Positions 34,501-49,500 of a stretch of DNA of 64,000 nucleotides are shown here, one piece after another. Below the pieces are notes generated by a model. It was not told the DNA's origin, searched no databases, and saw nothing but the letters and a program-made list of their open reading frames with translations. This DNA comes from Bedellia somnulentella. Lineage: Eukaryota > Arthropoda > Insecta > Lepidoptera > Bedelliidae. Within the stretch, counting starts at the first letter, position 1; every line of letters begins with the position of its first letter. The DNA lies in NCBI GenBank assembly GCA_963576735.1, contig OY755197.1, forward strand, positions 7,266,501 through 7,330,500, read 5' to 3'. The position numbers and the translations under genes were made by a program.

Positions 34501-37500
34501 TTGTACTTACTCAACATCATAATATTCATATTCGTACTCTGGTGGTGCTTTTTCAGTTGTTGACGAAGGCTTTTTCACACATCTGAATGAACCGGGAATA
34601 TTGACACACATGAAATTTGGACCCGCTGAAGCACAACTGTCCTTATGCAAAGCACATTCGTCAATGTCTGAAAGTGATTTTAAATTTGTAACATAACATA
34701 ACATAAACGTTCACGCCGAATATCCCCGAAGGGATTGGCAGAGGTACTAATACTTCTGAATATCACGTGACTTTGTCACTTGGTGTTCAGAGTACCCACG
34801 TTTTGCATGGACAGTGTACTCACGTGATAGGGGCAAGGCCTATCGCCGTTTTGTACGAATACACTGTCACATGACTAAGTACAACTCAGCCATGTGGGTT
34901 TCCTCAAGATGTTTTCCCTCACCGTTAACAACCATGATAAATTAACCACACATATGTCTTTAGAAAAGACAAATTGGTGTAGGCCCGACCCAGGATTTGA
35001 ACACTAGTCGTTTGCACGATAACCGAGTGTTCTACCCACTGGGCTATCACGGTTGCAAATTTGTGTATTAATAAAATACAATTGTTAGTTGACTGTTTAG
35101 TGTCAGCTTAGAATAGCACTACCCTATTTCTTCCCGTGGGACCGTAAGAGACCGTAAGCGTATTGGGGCTTTCTAAGTGATTTTAAGACGATGCGGTTGG
35201 AGACCCATCACTAAAAATCTTTGCTTTACAGTCCAATCCCAAGATATTTTTATTTCGAAGCTCTGGCTACTCCTTCTAGGAATTTATAGCCGTGAGTGTA
35301 TGTGTGTATTTATAACTGTGGGTTTTTATCTAGCACATGTGGCAGAGTAACTCTTTTGTCTGAGAATTCCTTGACTCTTTGTCAGTTTTTATTCGAAGTA
35401 GTCGCACTTTTCTTATAAAATTGCCTTCATATTAGGGAATCATACCAAGTAGTGTACAGTATAGATAATATAATTACATGTTAAGAAATTATTCTACACT
35501 CTTCATACCATGCAGCAAATAAAAATAAAAATTTACCTTCACAAGCTCCTGTAGCATGGTGCAGTATATAACCTGTACCGCAAGCAATGAATCTAACACA
35601 AATATATGACCCTATTGTATTATCACATCTTTGAGTTTGCAATATACAGTCGTGTTGATCGGTTGCACACTCATTAATATCTGAAATGAAAAGAAAACAT
35701 TTAAGAAACTTAATAACTAATGCTGTGTAGTGTCGGCTTAGAATAGAACTACCCAATTTCTTCCGGTGGGTGTACGTAAGAGGCGACTAACGGTATTGGG
35801 GCTTTTAAGGGATTTTTGGGCGATGTGGTTGGAGACCCATCGCCAACGACCTTTATTTCTCCATCTTTTAACCACCCAACTTCCAAAAGTGGCTGGGGAA
35901 TTTCAAATTCCCTAGCTCTGGCTACTTTTAGCCGTGAGCATATGTATGTAAATTACTAATCGCCTAAAAATGCTTTTGCATATAATTTTACCAATATCAA
36001 TACGTATATCTAGAGCAAGTGTCTAACCAGTATCAACAAATTTAATTCGATGTCAAACACAACAACTAAACTTAACTAGTTGTCAATTAATGAAGTTAGA
36101 CTTACCAACACAAGCTCCCGTGATAGGATCTAGTTTATATCCAACTTTACAGAGACAATTGTAACTTCCATTTGTGTTCTGACAATTTTGGTAGGTGTCA
36201 CACATATGTGTTCCTTCCAAACATTCGTCGATATCTAAAATTAAAAGTATAAAATTTCTATTAGATTTGCCGTATACCTTCTTTTCTATACTCACAACTA
36301 AAGGAGTGACTGATGGGCTTAAGGGCAGTTGGGATATATGGTTAGGGACCCATCTAAAATATCCTTTTACCATCTTTTTCATATTTAACTTCAATAAGTG
36401 GCTCGACAATTTTTAATTCTGAAGATCTCACTGCCCCTTTGTGACACTTATACACGTTTGTTTGTTTGGTTTTTAACTCTTCTTTCAACATCCTACTCAC
36501 ATTTATCTTTTTTAGTAAACAACTTTTCAGATATATAGTATATCTGTATGTTTAACTTTTTCTATGTTTTTGCTATCAATTACAATCACACATCCTGTCA
36601 TAATTTTCTCTTTCTCAAAAACCTCAGTCTTGGTTTTGTCCACATTGTTTTTCTAAAAATTTTTTTAAAGGCTCACATATAAAATATTTACACGCTTACG
36701 GCAGAGCAGACAAAGTGCGTGTTAATTACTAAAGATCTCGTTATATATTCTTGTTCTTATAAATAAACGATTCTACATATATTTCGTACAACAATTACTA
36801 GCTCTTGCCACTCAATCACATTACAATAGTATACCTTCACATTCGGAACTGCCGGGTAATGTTCTCATTCCATCAGGACAGCCGTGGTTTATTCTGTAAA
36901 TTTTAGAGCAATTTAGTTTTCGAGATACGCTTATTTTGGTCATAATTTTCTGTCTGTTAATGTAAAAATATCATTTTCGTTACAAAGTTAAAGAGAGTTT
37001 TAGTTACCTTGACACTGTTTTTGTTTTTTATTATGTATAAAGTTAAAAATAGTACATCGGACTCCGCTTTCAAGTTATAAAACCTGTATCAGGGGAGACC
37101 ACTCTTTCGGAGTACAACTTAGCTATGTACTTTTGAGGGCAATACGTGCGACACAAACAGCAATTGCAAAGATAGTAATAATTATACCATAATGTTTGTC
37201 AAATAAATCAGTCATTATAATAGTTTTAGTACATCATAAATATAATTTGCTTACACTGCTATGTACTTACTTAAGATGCTCATTTTTAGTTTTACAATCA
37301 TATGCCCCAGGTACATTTACACAAACTTTGTCAGCAGGACACACAAAATGGCTGTCCACGCATTCATTTATATCTGAAACATTAAAAACTATTTATTATT
37401 CACTACTATCATAAAACTTCAGTCATACGGCTATATTTATTTATTATTTTAAGTGAGTTAGGTAAACCTCAGTCTTCTTACTATCTGTGCAGTCGGTCTT

Positions 37501-40500
37501 AGATTTTAAGACTTATTTTATTTTCTGTTGTCTTTTTCTCACAGCCCGTATATTATATGTCCCCACCAAGGGGCTCGAGCCTACCCTATATAGGGCGATT
37601 TGGCCATAGTCCACCACGCTGGCCAATTGCGGGTTGGCAGACTAACGACTACTAATAAATAAAGAATAAATAAAGGAAAGAAAAATTTCGACACAGGCGG
37701 GGATCGAACCCGCGACCTCTAAAAAAAAAATTTGGACTAGTAAAAAATTTGGAGGTAGGAAACGCAAACACTACTTTAACGTGTAAAAGAAATAAAGGAT
37801 AGAAGAATTTCGCACTGGCAGCCAACTGACACGGTAGCTCAGTTGGCAGAGCGTCCGGGGCGTTTACCCGAGGTCGCGGGTTCGATCCCCGCCTGTGTCG
37901 AAATTTTTCTTTCCTTTATTTATTCTTTATTTATTAGTAATAATCCCCACATGAGGTTTTCATGAACAAAAAGATTTAAATTAACGACTACTACCGTAAT
38001 AGTAGCCGGGACCGACGGCTTAACGTGCCCTCCGAAGCACGGAATCATCTTAATTTTCGGATAATCAGGTGATTCAAGCCTGCAATATCCTTCCAAACTA
38101 GGTTAAATCTTACAAATAAAATTTGTAAGGTTACTACCCCTCGGGAATCGAACCCGAGACCTCCGTACTTTAAGCCAAGCGCTTAACCGCTAGACCACGG
38201 AGGCAGTCTGTTATCTTAACCCTTAATTGATCTGTTAGGTCCCAGGGACTCCGCACGATTTTTAAAACGTAGTAAAAAGTTTATTATTTCAATTATAAGT
38301 TCATGCGTCTCAGTACCTTCCTCCAGTGACGCGCGGCGTGCGGGAGCGGAAGGACGTGCGTGTGCCCTCATTTATTGGTGAGTTATTACGTTCATGGAGT
38401 CCACGGGACTCCACCAGAGCGTTTGTGTAACTTTTTCACTAATTTCGTAACTTTGTATTTTTGTAGTTTTATGATACAATTTCTTCTTTTTAGGCTATAA
38501 AATGGCGTCCAGTAGACAAATAGTGAATTTAGACCAACCAGATGCTGAATCTATTATACTGGGATGGCAAACAAATTTGAAATCGCGTCTATACAATGAT
38601 AGACTTCCTCGTCAGCTGCGCGAGTTGATATCAGACATCGCAAAAGTACCTTTGGTGAACGAACAACAAGATGATGATGACAAATTGCCTAGAAACCAAA
38701 GAAAATATTGTCACATATGTCCCTCACGCCTAAAGAGAAAGACTGTATATTTATGTCATAGCTGTAAGAAGCCAGTATGTTTAGGCTGTACTAGAAAAAT
38801 ATGTACCCATTGTGTTGCCACAACTAGAGATGAACTGCTGCACGTTTTTTATTTTTATACGAAACACTTACCTTTTTTTTTATTTTTAAAATTTCAATGT
38901 ATTGTTATTATTATTCATAAGTAAAAAGTTAAAATAAACTTTAGTTTATATTTTTAATGGTAGCCAGAAGTTGGCACTAGTTTTTGTTAGTCTAATTCAG
39001 AAGATAATTTTGTTTTCGTTGTTAAAAACTTAAATGATTATATATACCAAAGTCTGATTTGAAAGTCTGATAGTGTATTAATTGATATTAAAATAAATAC
39101 CTAATTTTGTTACTATTTGTAAATGTTGTTTTATTTAAACCAAAAAATTGTTAGTGGAGTCCCTTGGACTCCACCAGATAAATTAGAGTATATTTAGGCA
39201 CCAGATTAACTGAGGGTTAAATGGTAAAATATTTTTTCGGTTATTATTCCTCAATAATAGGCTCGATCGCGACATGCGACACCCCTTACGACACTTAGCA
39301 ATGTCCACTTGATCAATGTGCCAAATTTGGTTGAAATCGGTCCAGCCGTTCCAGAGAAGTTCGATCAAAAAGAATTTTCCTACCCGCGTATAAGATCAGA
39401 ATAAGTCTACTAGGATTTGTTTTATTTAAGAAACATACCTTCACATTTTTTAGTTTCAGAGTTAATTTTGAAACCAGGTGGGCAATGCTTGGAAACTTTC
39501 TCTTGGCAGTAAAAGGATCCTCTGGTGTTAATACAGAATTGAGATTGATTGTTGCAATCATGTTTTTCAGTTTCACATTCGTCAACGTCTGAAATTAAAT
39601 CATACACATTTATATAGTTTTTGCTTTATTAAACTTATGAAATGCGTGTGATTCATCTCTAGTAGCATGAAGGCATTATTAACAAAAATGACCCCACCTA
39701 CCAAGTTAAACTAAACCTGTTTAGGTGGCTACTCGACGCAAATTACGATGACACAGAAAGCATTCTACATTCCTGCATATAATAATTTGTTTGTATAACA
39801 TATTCTTCTTCTTATTATTATTATTTTATTTTTTTAATTTTATTATTTAATTAGTTTTCCTACATTACTAATCCAATAACCCTCCATGTAAATATTTTTC
39901 CTTTCCTTTAAACTTAAATTTTCATCTATTTTGTGTAATCAAATTCAATTGTGTATATTTCAATTAACAGTGTAAATATAACAATACTGTCAACTGGTTT
40001 CCCAAAATACAGGCTTGCCTAGTTTGGGAACCCCTGTTCAAATCTGTACTGTAAATATGTCTTATCAAATAAAAATTTTTTATTTATTTATTTTTTTATG
40101 AAGCGTGTTAGAGCGAGTATGTCACATGACAAGTGAGAAACTGCTTGATTTTATATTGATAATATTGGTAGTCAGTTTTTCACTTCTCGTGTGATATACA
40201 GTCTCTCACACGCCTCATGCTACGGGAGCATATCTTTATACTGATGACAGAAGGTCTACTCTTCACTCCGAAAATGATAATTAGCATACATACTTATCTC
40301 TTCTACCCATATTAACATTTATTTCTATCGTTCTTAGGGCCGGCGCTGACTGCCGGCATGGCATGGCAAAGGATTTCGGTACAGATATAGCATTTTTAAT
40401 CTTATTACCATGAGTATAGAATTCATTATACTTTAATTTGACACAAAGATGCCGACGTTCTGTCCTACCGCGCGGCCTCTGAAATGAATGAATGAATGAA

Positions 40501-43500
40501 TTCTATACGCATCGTAATAAGATTAAAAATGCTATATCTGTACCGAAATCCTTTGCCATGCCATGCCGGCAGTCAGCGCCGGCCCTTACGCAACAAATAA
40601 TCTGATTTTGACATTTTGATATGTATCGAATTTGATGAAACCAACGACATCTAAGGAGGTATCGTTGGATTCCTCGAATATCACCATGTATTCTCCATAT
40701 ATCATACATACATAAATATACTCACGGCTATAAATCCCTAAAAGGGGTAGCCAGAGCTAAGGAATTACAAATTCCTCAGCCACTTTTGGAAGTTGAGTGG
40801 GGAAAAGATGGTAGAATAAAGGTTGTTCGTAATGAGTCTCCAACTGCATCGCCCAAATATCCCCTAAAAGCCCCAACACCGTAACTCGCCTCTTACGTAC
40901 ACCCACCCGAAGAAATGGGGTAGTGTTATTCTATGCCGACACTACACAGCAATCTCCATATATCAGTAATGTCAAAATACAAATATTCGTATCGTGTGAA
41001 CGAGATAGAAATATTTTTTTTGGGTTATAAGAGATAGGTATGCCTATTATTATTCTCGATGTGAAGAGTTGACCCTCACATGAAGCTATACTAAAATAAA
41101 ATACATATTCACTTATAACTACGGCAATTCATCCTAAACAGGCCTTCATAATAACGGCAATAAAACCCTTGCACAAATTTTAAAGTTAAGTGGGAAAAGA
41201 AAGAAAATAATGCCTCCCTATTGCATCGCTAACTATAACTAGAGAAGCCCCAATACGCTGATTTGCCTCTTCTGACCGAGCGGGGAGAAATAGGTATGGA
41301 CTATTGTAAGCCGACACTACACTACAAATTAATTTATAAAACTTTCGTAGTAGGATGGAGACTGATTCAGGTTATTTTAATTTGGTGAGGAATCATTTAT
41401 TCAATTCAATTTCGTATTAAAATAAAATAACATCGTCAAATATCATTTATTTTAAAGTGAAAAGATAAAACTTAGTTTTTTGAACGTCAAATTTCAACTT
41501 CATACTGCACAGAGCCTTGATGACACCGAGCCATTTCATCATTAATGTAATTATTAACATTGTAATACGCTTTCAAACTAAGATTTGTTTTAACTACTGC
41601 TTAATTATTACTTATGCTATTCAACCAACGGTTACTTTGCTAGTAAACTACATACATACACGCGGCCATAAAACCCAAAAATGGGTAGCCAGAGCTTCAG
41701 AGCTAGAAACTCCTCAGCAACATTTGGAAGTTGAAAGGGGACAAAATTATAGAAATAAAGTATCGTTGGTGATAGGTCTCCAACCGCATCGCCGAAACCA
41801 CTTACAAAAGCCCCATACCCTTATTCGCCCCTTACAACACCCGTGGGTAGAATCATGAGGTGTCATTCTAAGCCGGCACTACACGGCATTCTCATTTAGA
41901 CTCTTTGAATCAATTCAATTTCGTATTCGCAACTAACGGTTACTTTGGTGATGGAAAACTTTGTTAATGTAAACCACATACCCTCACAATCCTCATTAAC
42001 ACCAGCGGCGAACCCTGGTGGACAGCGATCTTCAACGATTGGCCTTTTAGCTGGCAATTTCGATGGGTCACCAGACACGCCACCACATTTGTAACCACCA
42101 ATCGTATTTTCACACAAGAATTTTGGACATGGCGGGTGCATTAAAGTACATTCATTTATATCTGTGGAAAAAAAAAGATTTATTGGATCCAAATACTAAA
42201 CATAATATAAAATAAAATTACAATGCACTGCCTCCCAAAAGGGTTTCCCGTAGTGCGGGAGGCAGACTTCCCAGGAGGTCTTTACATTGGGATCCAGGAC
42301 ATATTTACTAATATTTGGCCGAAAACAGTCAATTAAAAATGAAAATCTATATATAATAGGTTAGTTTTTAGTTGTAGATGGTAGAATAAAAAAAAAGCGC
42401 ATCTAAATCGATCAACTTATATTTCTGCAAAGTGCAACAAAAACAATAATAATGATAAGCTAGAGAGGTTTGTCAGGATCGTACGAAGTGGCGATCATTA
42501 GTCTCTGCCTACCCCAATGGGAACTAATGGTGTGGTTATGTAAAAACAATTATAAGAAAATGGTAAAAAAACACTTCCTCTCCGAAACATTATAATATTA
42601 TTTGTGTTGCATACAAAAGTTTATATATTCTATTATATATTATGTCGTAAAATGTATATATGTATTTTATTTAAAAATCTTTATATATATTGCATATGTA
42701 TTGTATTTATTGAATATTATTTATTTTATGGAATACTATCTGTATCTGTAAGTGTATTAGAACTTAATAAATATTTAGTAATACTTAAAATAGATAGATA
42801 ATAGTTTGATGAATAATTTTTAGTTTTTAAGCAAATCAGTTTAATTTATTGGACATCTACCGAACATGTTTTTAATCCAGCAAATCTTTCCATTAATGGG
42901 TTGTCTGGAAGAGATCGCTCTTAGTGATAAGACCGCCAGTTGTACTTTGGCTTTTATACCGATCTTTTTTGTAATTGTTGTTTTTATTTTGTAATGTGCA
43001 ATAAAGAGTTTTATTATTATTATTATTATTATTATAAGTAATATATAATTGAAACAACTATTGATTTTCGGATATTTTAATCGCGTGTTATTACATTATT
43101 TTTAAAACCCGACGTTTCGAAAACTTTTCAGTTATCATGGTCACGGGAAGACTGAGGTGTTATTTGACATTATACAGTACTATAAAATTATTAATACTTA
43201 ATACCTTCACAAAATTTTAAGTTACATTTGCGTTTAATATTTGCTACGTTAATATATGTACCCATATACTCACGCCAAAGGTGGCTGAGTAATATGTCAT
43301 TCCATAGCTCTGGCTACCCCATCTAAGGATTTATAGCCGTGAGTATATGTATATGTATGTATGTATGTATGCTCACGCCATTAGTTCCTATTGAGGAAGG
43401 GTGGGTAGAAACTACTAAAACGACTGTTGTTGCTATTTCTACGATACAGGCGGTCTCCATTTCATTTTTTGTATACATATCAATCTTTTCATACACGCCA

Positions 43501-46500
43501 TTTTACTCTTCACTTAGGATGTCTGCCCTTTTGAGCGCATTCTTTATGCATTACAAATGTGATGGTCGTCATCTCCTGAGATTACCATTCACTTCGACTC
43601 TAAACATCTTTTTACCACAAAAATATCTGATAATAATCTATACTTATAATAAATCTGTAGAGAGGTCAATTCTGTACATGAAATATATTTTCAAAATAAC
43701 TATCAGGTGGTAATTAGGGATCGATACTGATGCCAAAAATGCAATCAGTAAAATTTTTGTCTGTCTGGCTGTCTGTCTGTCTGTCGGTTTGTATGTTCCT
43801 TATGGAAACAAAAACTACTCGACGGATTTTAACGAAACTTGGTACAATTATTCTCCATACTCCTGGGCAGGTTTTTGTATACTTTCCAGCAGAGTAGTAA
43901 AGGGGAATTTTGGGAAATTTTGGGAAAACGGGAGAAGTTACTACATTTTTTAAGCTTCCGTCGCGTGTGCAGCTTTAATGGTTAAACTTACATAGAAATA
44001 ATGTATGACGAAAATATTCTTCATAAAATTATCTAAAAAAATCCTCAACTTTTACGGTTGACTCACAATAACACGTGTAATTCCTGATAGCTTAGCAGTT
44101 CGGAACATTCTGATTATATTTGTTTACTCTTACGTTTATAAACCTCTCACTCATCCCTAATTTAAAAAAGGTAACATTATTACCTATTCAATAAAAAAAG
44201 AATCATAGAAATCGGTAGAGAAACACCGAAATTATACATAAAATAAGCCATCGCGCCCGTGACCAAAACCGAATCGTTACTAATTTACGTATAACATACT
44301 AGATGGCGCCAGTAGTTGCATCCTACAACACGTAATGATTTATTTTTTAGATTGGTATACTTCATAGCGTTTTATTCCAAAATTTTCTATTAAACGGAAA
44401 TACTGAACCGTTCATTAAAGCGCATTAAAAATCACCAAACTACACTGTTTAGGGAGTACTATAAATTTAATAAATTGAAAACATTGCGCTGAATTTCACA
44501 ATGCTTGAGCAGTGACTGAAGAAAGAAACCTCAGATATTTAAAAAAACAACGCTACCCATGCGAAGCTGGGACGATCCACTAGTAAATGTAATATTTAAT
44601 CGTATGAAAACGTAGCTTTATCATCGCAAATGTAAAAATATGTAAAACTTACCATCACAAGTATTTTTCGTAGGATTCCTGGTATACCCTGGGGGACACT
44701 GGCCTGATTTAGGCTGACTTTTCTTGGCGACTAAACATTTATATGACCCTTGAACATTTAAACATTGACTCCCAGTATTGCAGATGGGAGGATTCCAACT
44801 GCACTCATCAATATCTAGAAAAATGAAAAAGTTTGTAATAAGTTTATAATACAATGTAAAAGTAACAAACTGATAACAATAAAAAAAAACACGAGAACAC
44901 ATTTTTTTAAAACTCAATATTTACGTTGTATCAACCATGAAATAAGACATTATATAAAAGGTCAAACAGTTTAAATTATAAAAATTACGTTACTAACTAA
45001 ACATCTTTTTTTTAATGTACTCAAAGTTTCACTTTTTGATTCTCCAGTGAAAATGCGCCTCTGTGTGTAAGAATCATTTGAAAATTTCATTCCACAAATA
45101 AATAAACGCTACAATTAAAATAACTATTGATTTTCCGATATTTAATCGCGTGTTATTACATGATTTTAAAAGCCCGACGTTTCAAGAACTTTTTAGTTAT
45201 CATGGTCACGGAAAGACTGAGGTGTTATTTGTCATTTCATACATACATACATACATATACTCACAGCTGTAAATCCCTAGAAGGGGTAGCCAGAGCTAAG
45301 GAATTAGAAATTCCTCAGCCACTTTTGGAAATGATAGTGGGGAAAAGATGGTAAAAATAGAGGTCCCTCGAGGAAAATCCCTTAAAAGCCCCAATACCGT
45401 TAGTCGCCTCTTACGTACACCCACCGGAAGAAATGGGGTAGTGCTATTCTAAGCTGACACTACACAGCTAGCTTATTTGTCATTTCCCAGTACTATAAAT
45501 GTACTTAAATTTTGTGAAGGTTGTTAGAATAAATAACTTTAGTAATAATCAATAGTTGTTTTAATTGCGAAAGTCTTAGAAAAAAAACGTTACTCGCAAA
45601 TTTTGTCAGAAAACAATGTTACCTTCACAAGACACGCCATCAGCTTGAAGTTGGTACCCTCTTTTGCAGGAGCACTTTACTTCGACACCGTTATCATTGC
45701 ATTTGTGTTGGCAAGAATTTTTTGGTTTACATCGGTTTTTTACAACCTGTAAAGTAAATTCATATATTAAAACATGGACAGCATGACATAACATTCTAAT
45801 GACCCGGCTACACGGCCTGTCTTGACTGCGCAGTCCGCAAATGTAGTTACGACCGTATAAAAAGAAGGAACACACTACTGTGGCCACACGTGCAGGTTAA
45901 TTGGCGCTAGTCTCTCACAATCTGGCCAACTCCTCACACCACTAATTTTTTGCTGCGTAAAAGATACGGCCGAAATTAATTCTGCACGGTGGTGAACCTT
46001 TGAAGGTCCATTGCTATTGTTGTTATACATATACTTGAAAACTCCACCACTAAATGCTAAACAAATCAGATCACTTATGGCAATTTTCTCGAAAAGCTTT
46101 GAACTATCAAACGATGAACAAAATGTAGAGTCCTAAGGTTTCACATGTAATAGGCGTAAATTAAGAAATATATAATAATAGTTGCACTGTTATTCAACTT
46201 ATAACTCATACATTATAATGTAATGTATTTTTATCTTACTTAGATGTATATTATTTGTTTATCTTCCCAAGAAAATAAAATAATAAATACAAAATTATGT
46301 CGCACTCTCAGAACGAAAGAGGCTTAACTGAAAAATAGTGATATTGAGGTACAATCCTAGAGACACATAAAATTATGTATGGTATGCTCAATCCGATGAA
46401 TAGTAAAACAAAGGCACTAATTGTTAAAAAAACAGGATAGCGAATTTTCCGACCCCATAACAATAAGTGCCTTTGTTTAAGAACATAATTTTTTATGCCT

Positions 46501-49500
46501 CTCTACGAATGTAACTCAATATCACTATTTTTGAGTTGAGCCTCTTTCGTTCTGAGAGTGCGATGTATTTGATTGAGATTATCAACATTAATAAAAAATG
46601 ACATGTACCTCAATACAGTTCTTTCCATCAGACATAAGCTTGAAGCCAGGATTACATTCGCACCTATAGGAGCCTGGCACTGGTATACAGTGATGAGCAC
46701 ATAACTCATTCGGAGCATACTCCTCACATAAAGATGTGACATCTGTAAAAAACACAGATTCATTATAATTTTAAAATATTCACCGTGTAGGCTTAGAGTA
46801 GCACTACCGCGTTTCTACCGATGGGTGTACGCAAGAGGTGACTAACGGTATCCGGGCTTTCAAGGGATTTTGGGCGATAAAATAAAAATAAAATAAAATA
46901 AATAAAATAATCATTTATTTCAAAATAAAAAGATAAATCTTTGTTTTTTGAACGTCAAATTTTAACTTAATACTAAGTTTACTTCGGATTCGGAAGGTGT
47001 TTTGTTGAGAGAAGAACCCGTAAGAAACTCGTCAACACACATCTTTTTTTAACGTCCATTACAATTTTGGTGTTAGCCCGGAAACATCCTGCACAGAGCC
47101 CTGATGACACCAAGCCACTTCATCATTAATGTAATCATTGACATTGTAATAGGCTTTCGAACCAAGACTTCTTTTAACTGCTGCTTTGAATTTTGTTTCT
47201 GTTAAATTTAAAATGTCCTCAGGTATTTTATTATACATTTTTACGCATAACCCCATGAAAGATGTATTTACTTTTGACAATCTGCACTTTGGTACTGATA
47301 TTTTATTGTTGTCTCTCAGGTTTCGAACATGCGGTTGAAGACCCATCACCAACAATCTTTACTTTACCATCTCCACCCCACTTTATTTTCCATATTTATT
47401 TTAAGTGGCTGAGGAATTTCTAATTCCTTTCCTCTGGCTCCAACCGCATCGCCCAAAAATCCCTTAAAAGTCCCAATACCGTTAGTCGCCTCATACGTAC
47501 ACCCACCGGAAGAAATGAGGTAGTGTTATTCTAAGATTATTATTAATTATTTGTTATTAATTAGATGAATGAATTAGAAACCACAAGTTAGATGATTGTC
47601 ACAATAGACAAGGCAATCGAAAACATAACAAATGAGAAAAAGTTAATTATTTACCAATCGACAAAGGTACCGGGGTTCTGACTGTTGTCGTTGTTGTATT
47701 CCTGAGTGACTCGGAGACTGCAGTTTGCTGAAAGGCATTCAATGCTTTGTTTATTAAATGTATATAGGGATTGGTAGAGTAACTAATACTTCTGAACATC
47801 ACGTCACATTGTGTTCAGGGTACCCACGTTTTACTTGGACAGTGCACTCAGGTGATAGGGGGCACGCCTATTCTCCCCGTGGACTTTATTATTTCTGCGA
47901 AGTGTACATAATAACTTTGTATTCACTCTTGGCTTGACTTTCTAAGTTTCACAAATAACATCTATTTTTTCCCATTTAAAGAAAAATAATTTACATATAC
48001 AAAGATAGATAGATAAAAACTTTATTTATGTTATCATAACAATCACATACAACACATTAAAACACATAAACACACACAAAAATAAAAGTAAAAAGTTAAA
48101 ATGTGTGATAATAAAAGAAAAAAAACAAATTACAAATGTGCAAGGTATGTGCGCTATGGTAACACAAACTAGGCCATATTTCACATTCTTTTTCATCCAT
48201 TCTTCCTCAAACATTTGTGTTAGTTGCAAGTGCAAGTGAAATGCAACCAACTTCCTACCATGAAAAACCAAGCGCTGCTGATTTTTTTGCCTTGGGAAAC
48301 TATTTTTTATTTTTTTAAATACTTCATTAATGGTATTTAAGCAGTTATTGCAGTTGCTGTGTAATTTTGGTTTAGAATAGCACTACCCCATTTTTTCCCA
48401 TAGGTGATCGTAAAAGGCGATTAGTGAATTTGGGGCTTTTAAGAGATTTTTAGGCGATACTGTTGGTGATGGGTCTCCAAACTTTATTTTACAATCTTTT
48501 CCCAACTTAACTTCCAAAAGCAGCTGTAGCATTTTTTGATTCTGAAGCTCTGGCTACCCTTTTAGGGATTTATAGCCGTGAGTATATGTATGTATGTTTT
48601 CAAATAATAATATACTTATAGTACATATTAAATATTTGCTGTGTAGCGTCGGCTTAGAATAGCACTACCCCATTTCTTCCGGTTGGTGTACGTATCAGGG
48701 GACTAACGGTTTTGGTGCTATTAAAAGATTTTTGGGCGATGCGGTTGGAGACCCATCACCAACAACTTTTATTTTACCATGTTTTTCCCACTCAATTTTC
48801 TAAAAGTGGCTGTGGAACTTCTAGTTCCTTAGCTCTGGCTACCCCTTCTAGGGATTTACAGCCGTGAGTATATGTATGTACGTATGTATGTTATAGCATA
48901 GTGATAATTACTTTACAACACTTGGCGAATGCATCCGCAGGTAGCAGATCCTCTGTGCTTTGTCCTCGGCTCGGACTTGCGCAGTCTCCGTTCTCTATGT
49001 TCTTTCCTCTCAGGCATTCATTGCAGCAGTTCTGGAAAATAATAATGAGTTTCATACTTTCATGGTACATAACTTAATGTAAAATTTAGGGTCAAAATCG
49101 ATATGAGTGAAGATAATTAAGTGCCGGCTTAGAATGTCACTACCCCTTTCTAGCCGCGGGTGTCGTAAGAAGCGACCCAGAAGCTTTTTAAAGTGGTTTT
49201 TGGGCGATGTTATAGACCCATAACCAACGATATTTTATCTCTACCATCTTGTCCCCTATCAACTTCCAAATGTGGCTGAAGAGTTATTAGCACTGAAGGT
49301 CTGGCTACCCGTTTTGGGATTTATGGCCGTGAGTATATGTATGTATGTATGTGGATAAATTACAGCAAAGTCAAGCCAAGAAAGTTGGTTTCAATTGAGC
49401 AAAATAAATAACAATTCTCATTTAAACCTATTGAGCAATCAAGTCTCTGGTGTACGTGTTTTATTATTAAATTTGTTGCTGTGTAGTGCCGGCTTAGAAT

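Larger units (their letters stand above)
40249..41075. repeat. MITE (AGGTCTACT family) with two nested insertions
   Basis: AAGGTCTACTCTTCACTCC at the left and CTCGATGTGAAGAGTTGACC at the right. Inside are the hairpin element 40337-40585 and family A copy 40705-40952. Confidence 0.68.

Noticed and set aside
41517..41858. A 113-codon ORF
   Set aside because: Translation of a LINE 3' end plus a family A SINE ([22 protein letters not shown] peptide is typical of family A in reverse).
43339..43713. A 124-codon ORF
   Set aside because: Begins in a (TATG)n SINE tail and continues into a LINE tail and intron; no domain seen.
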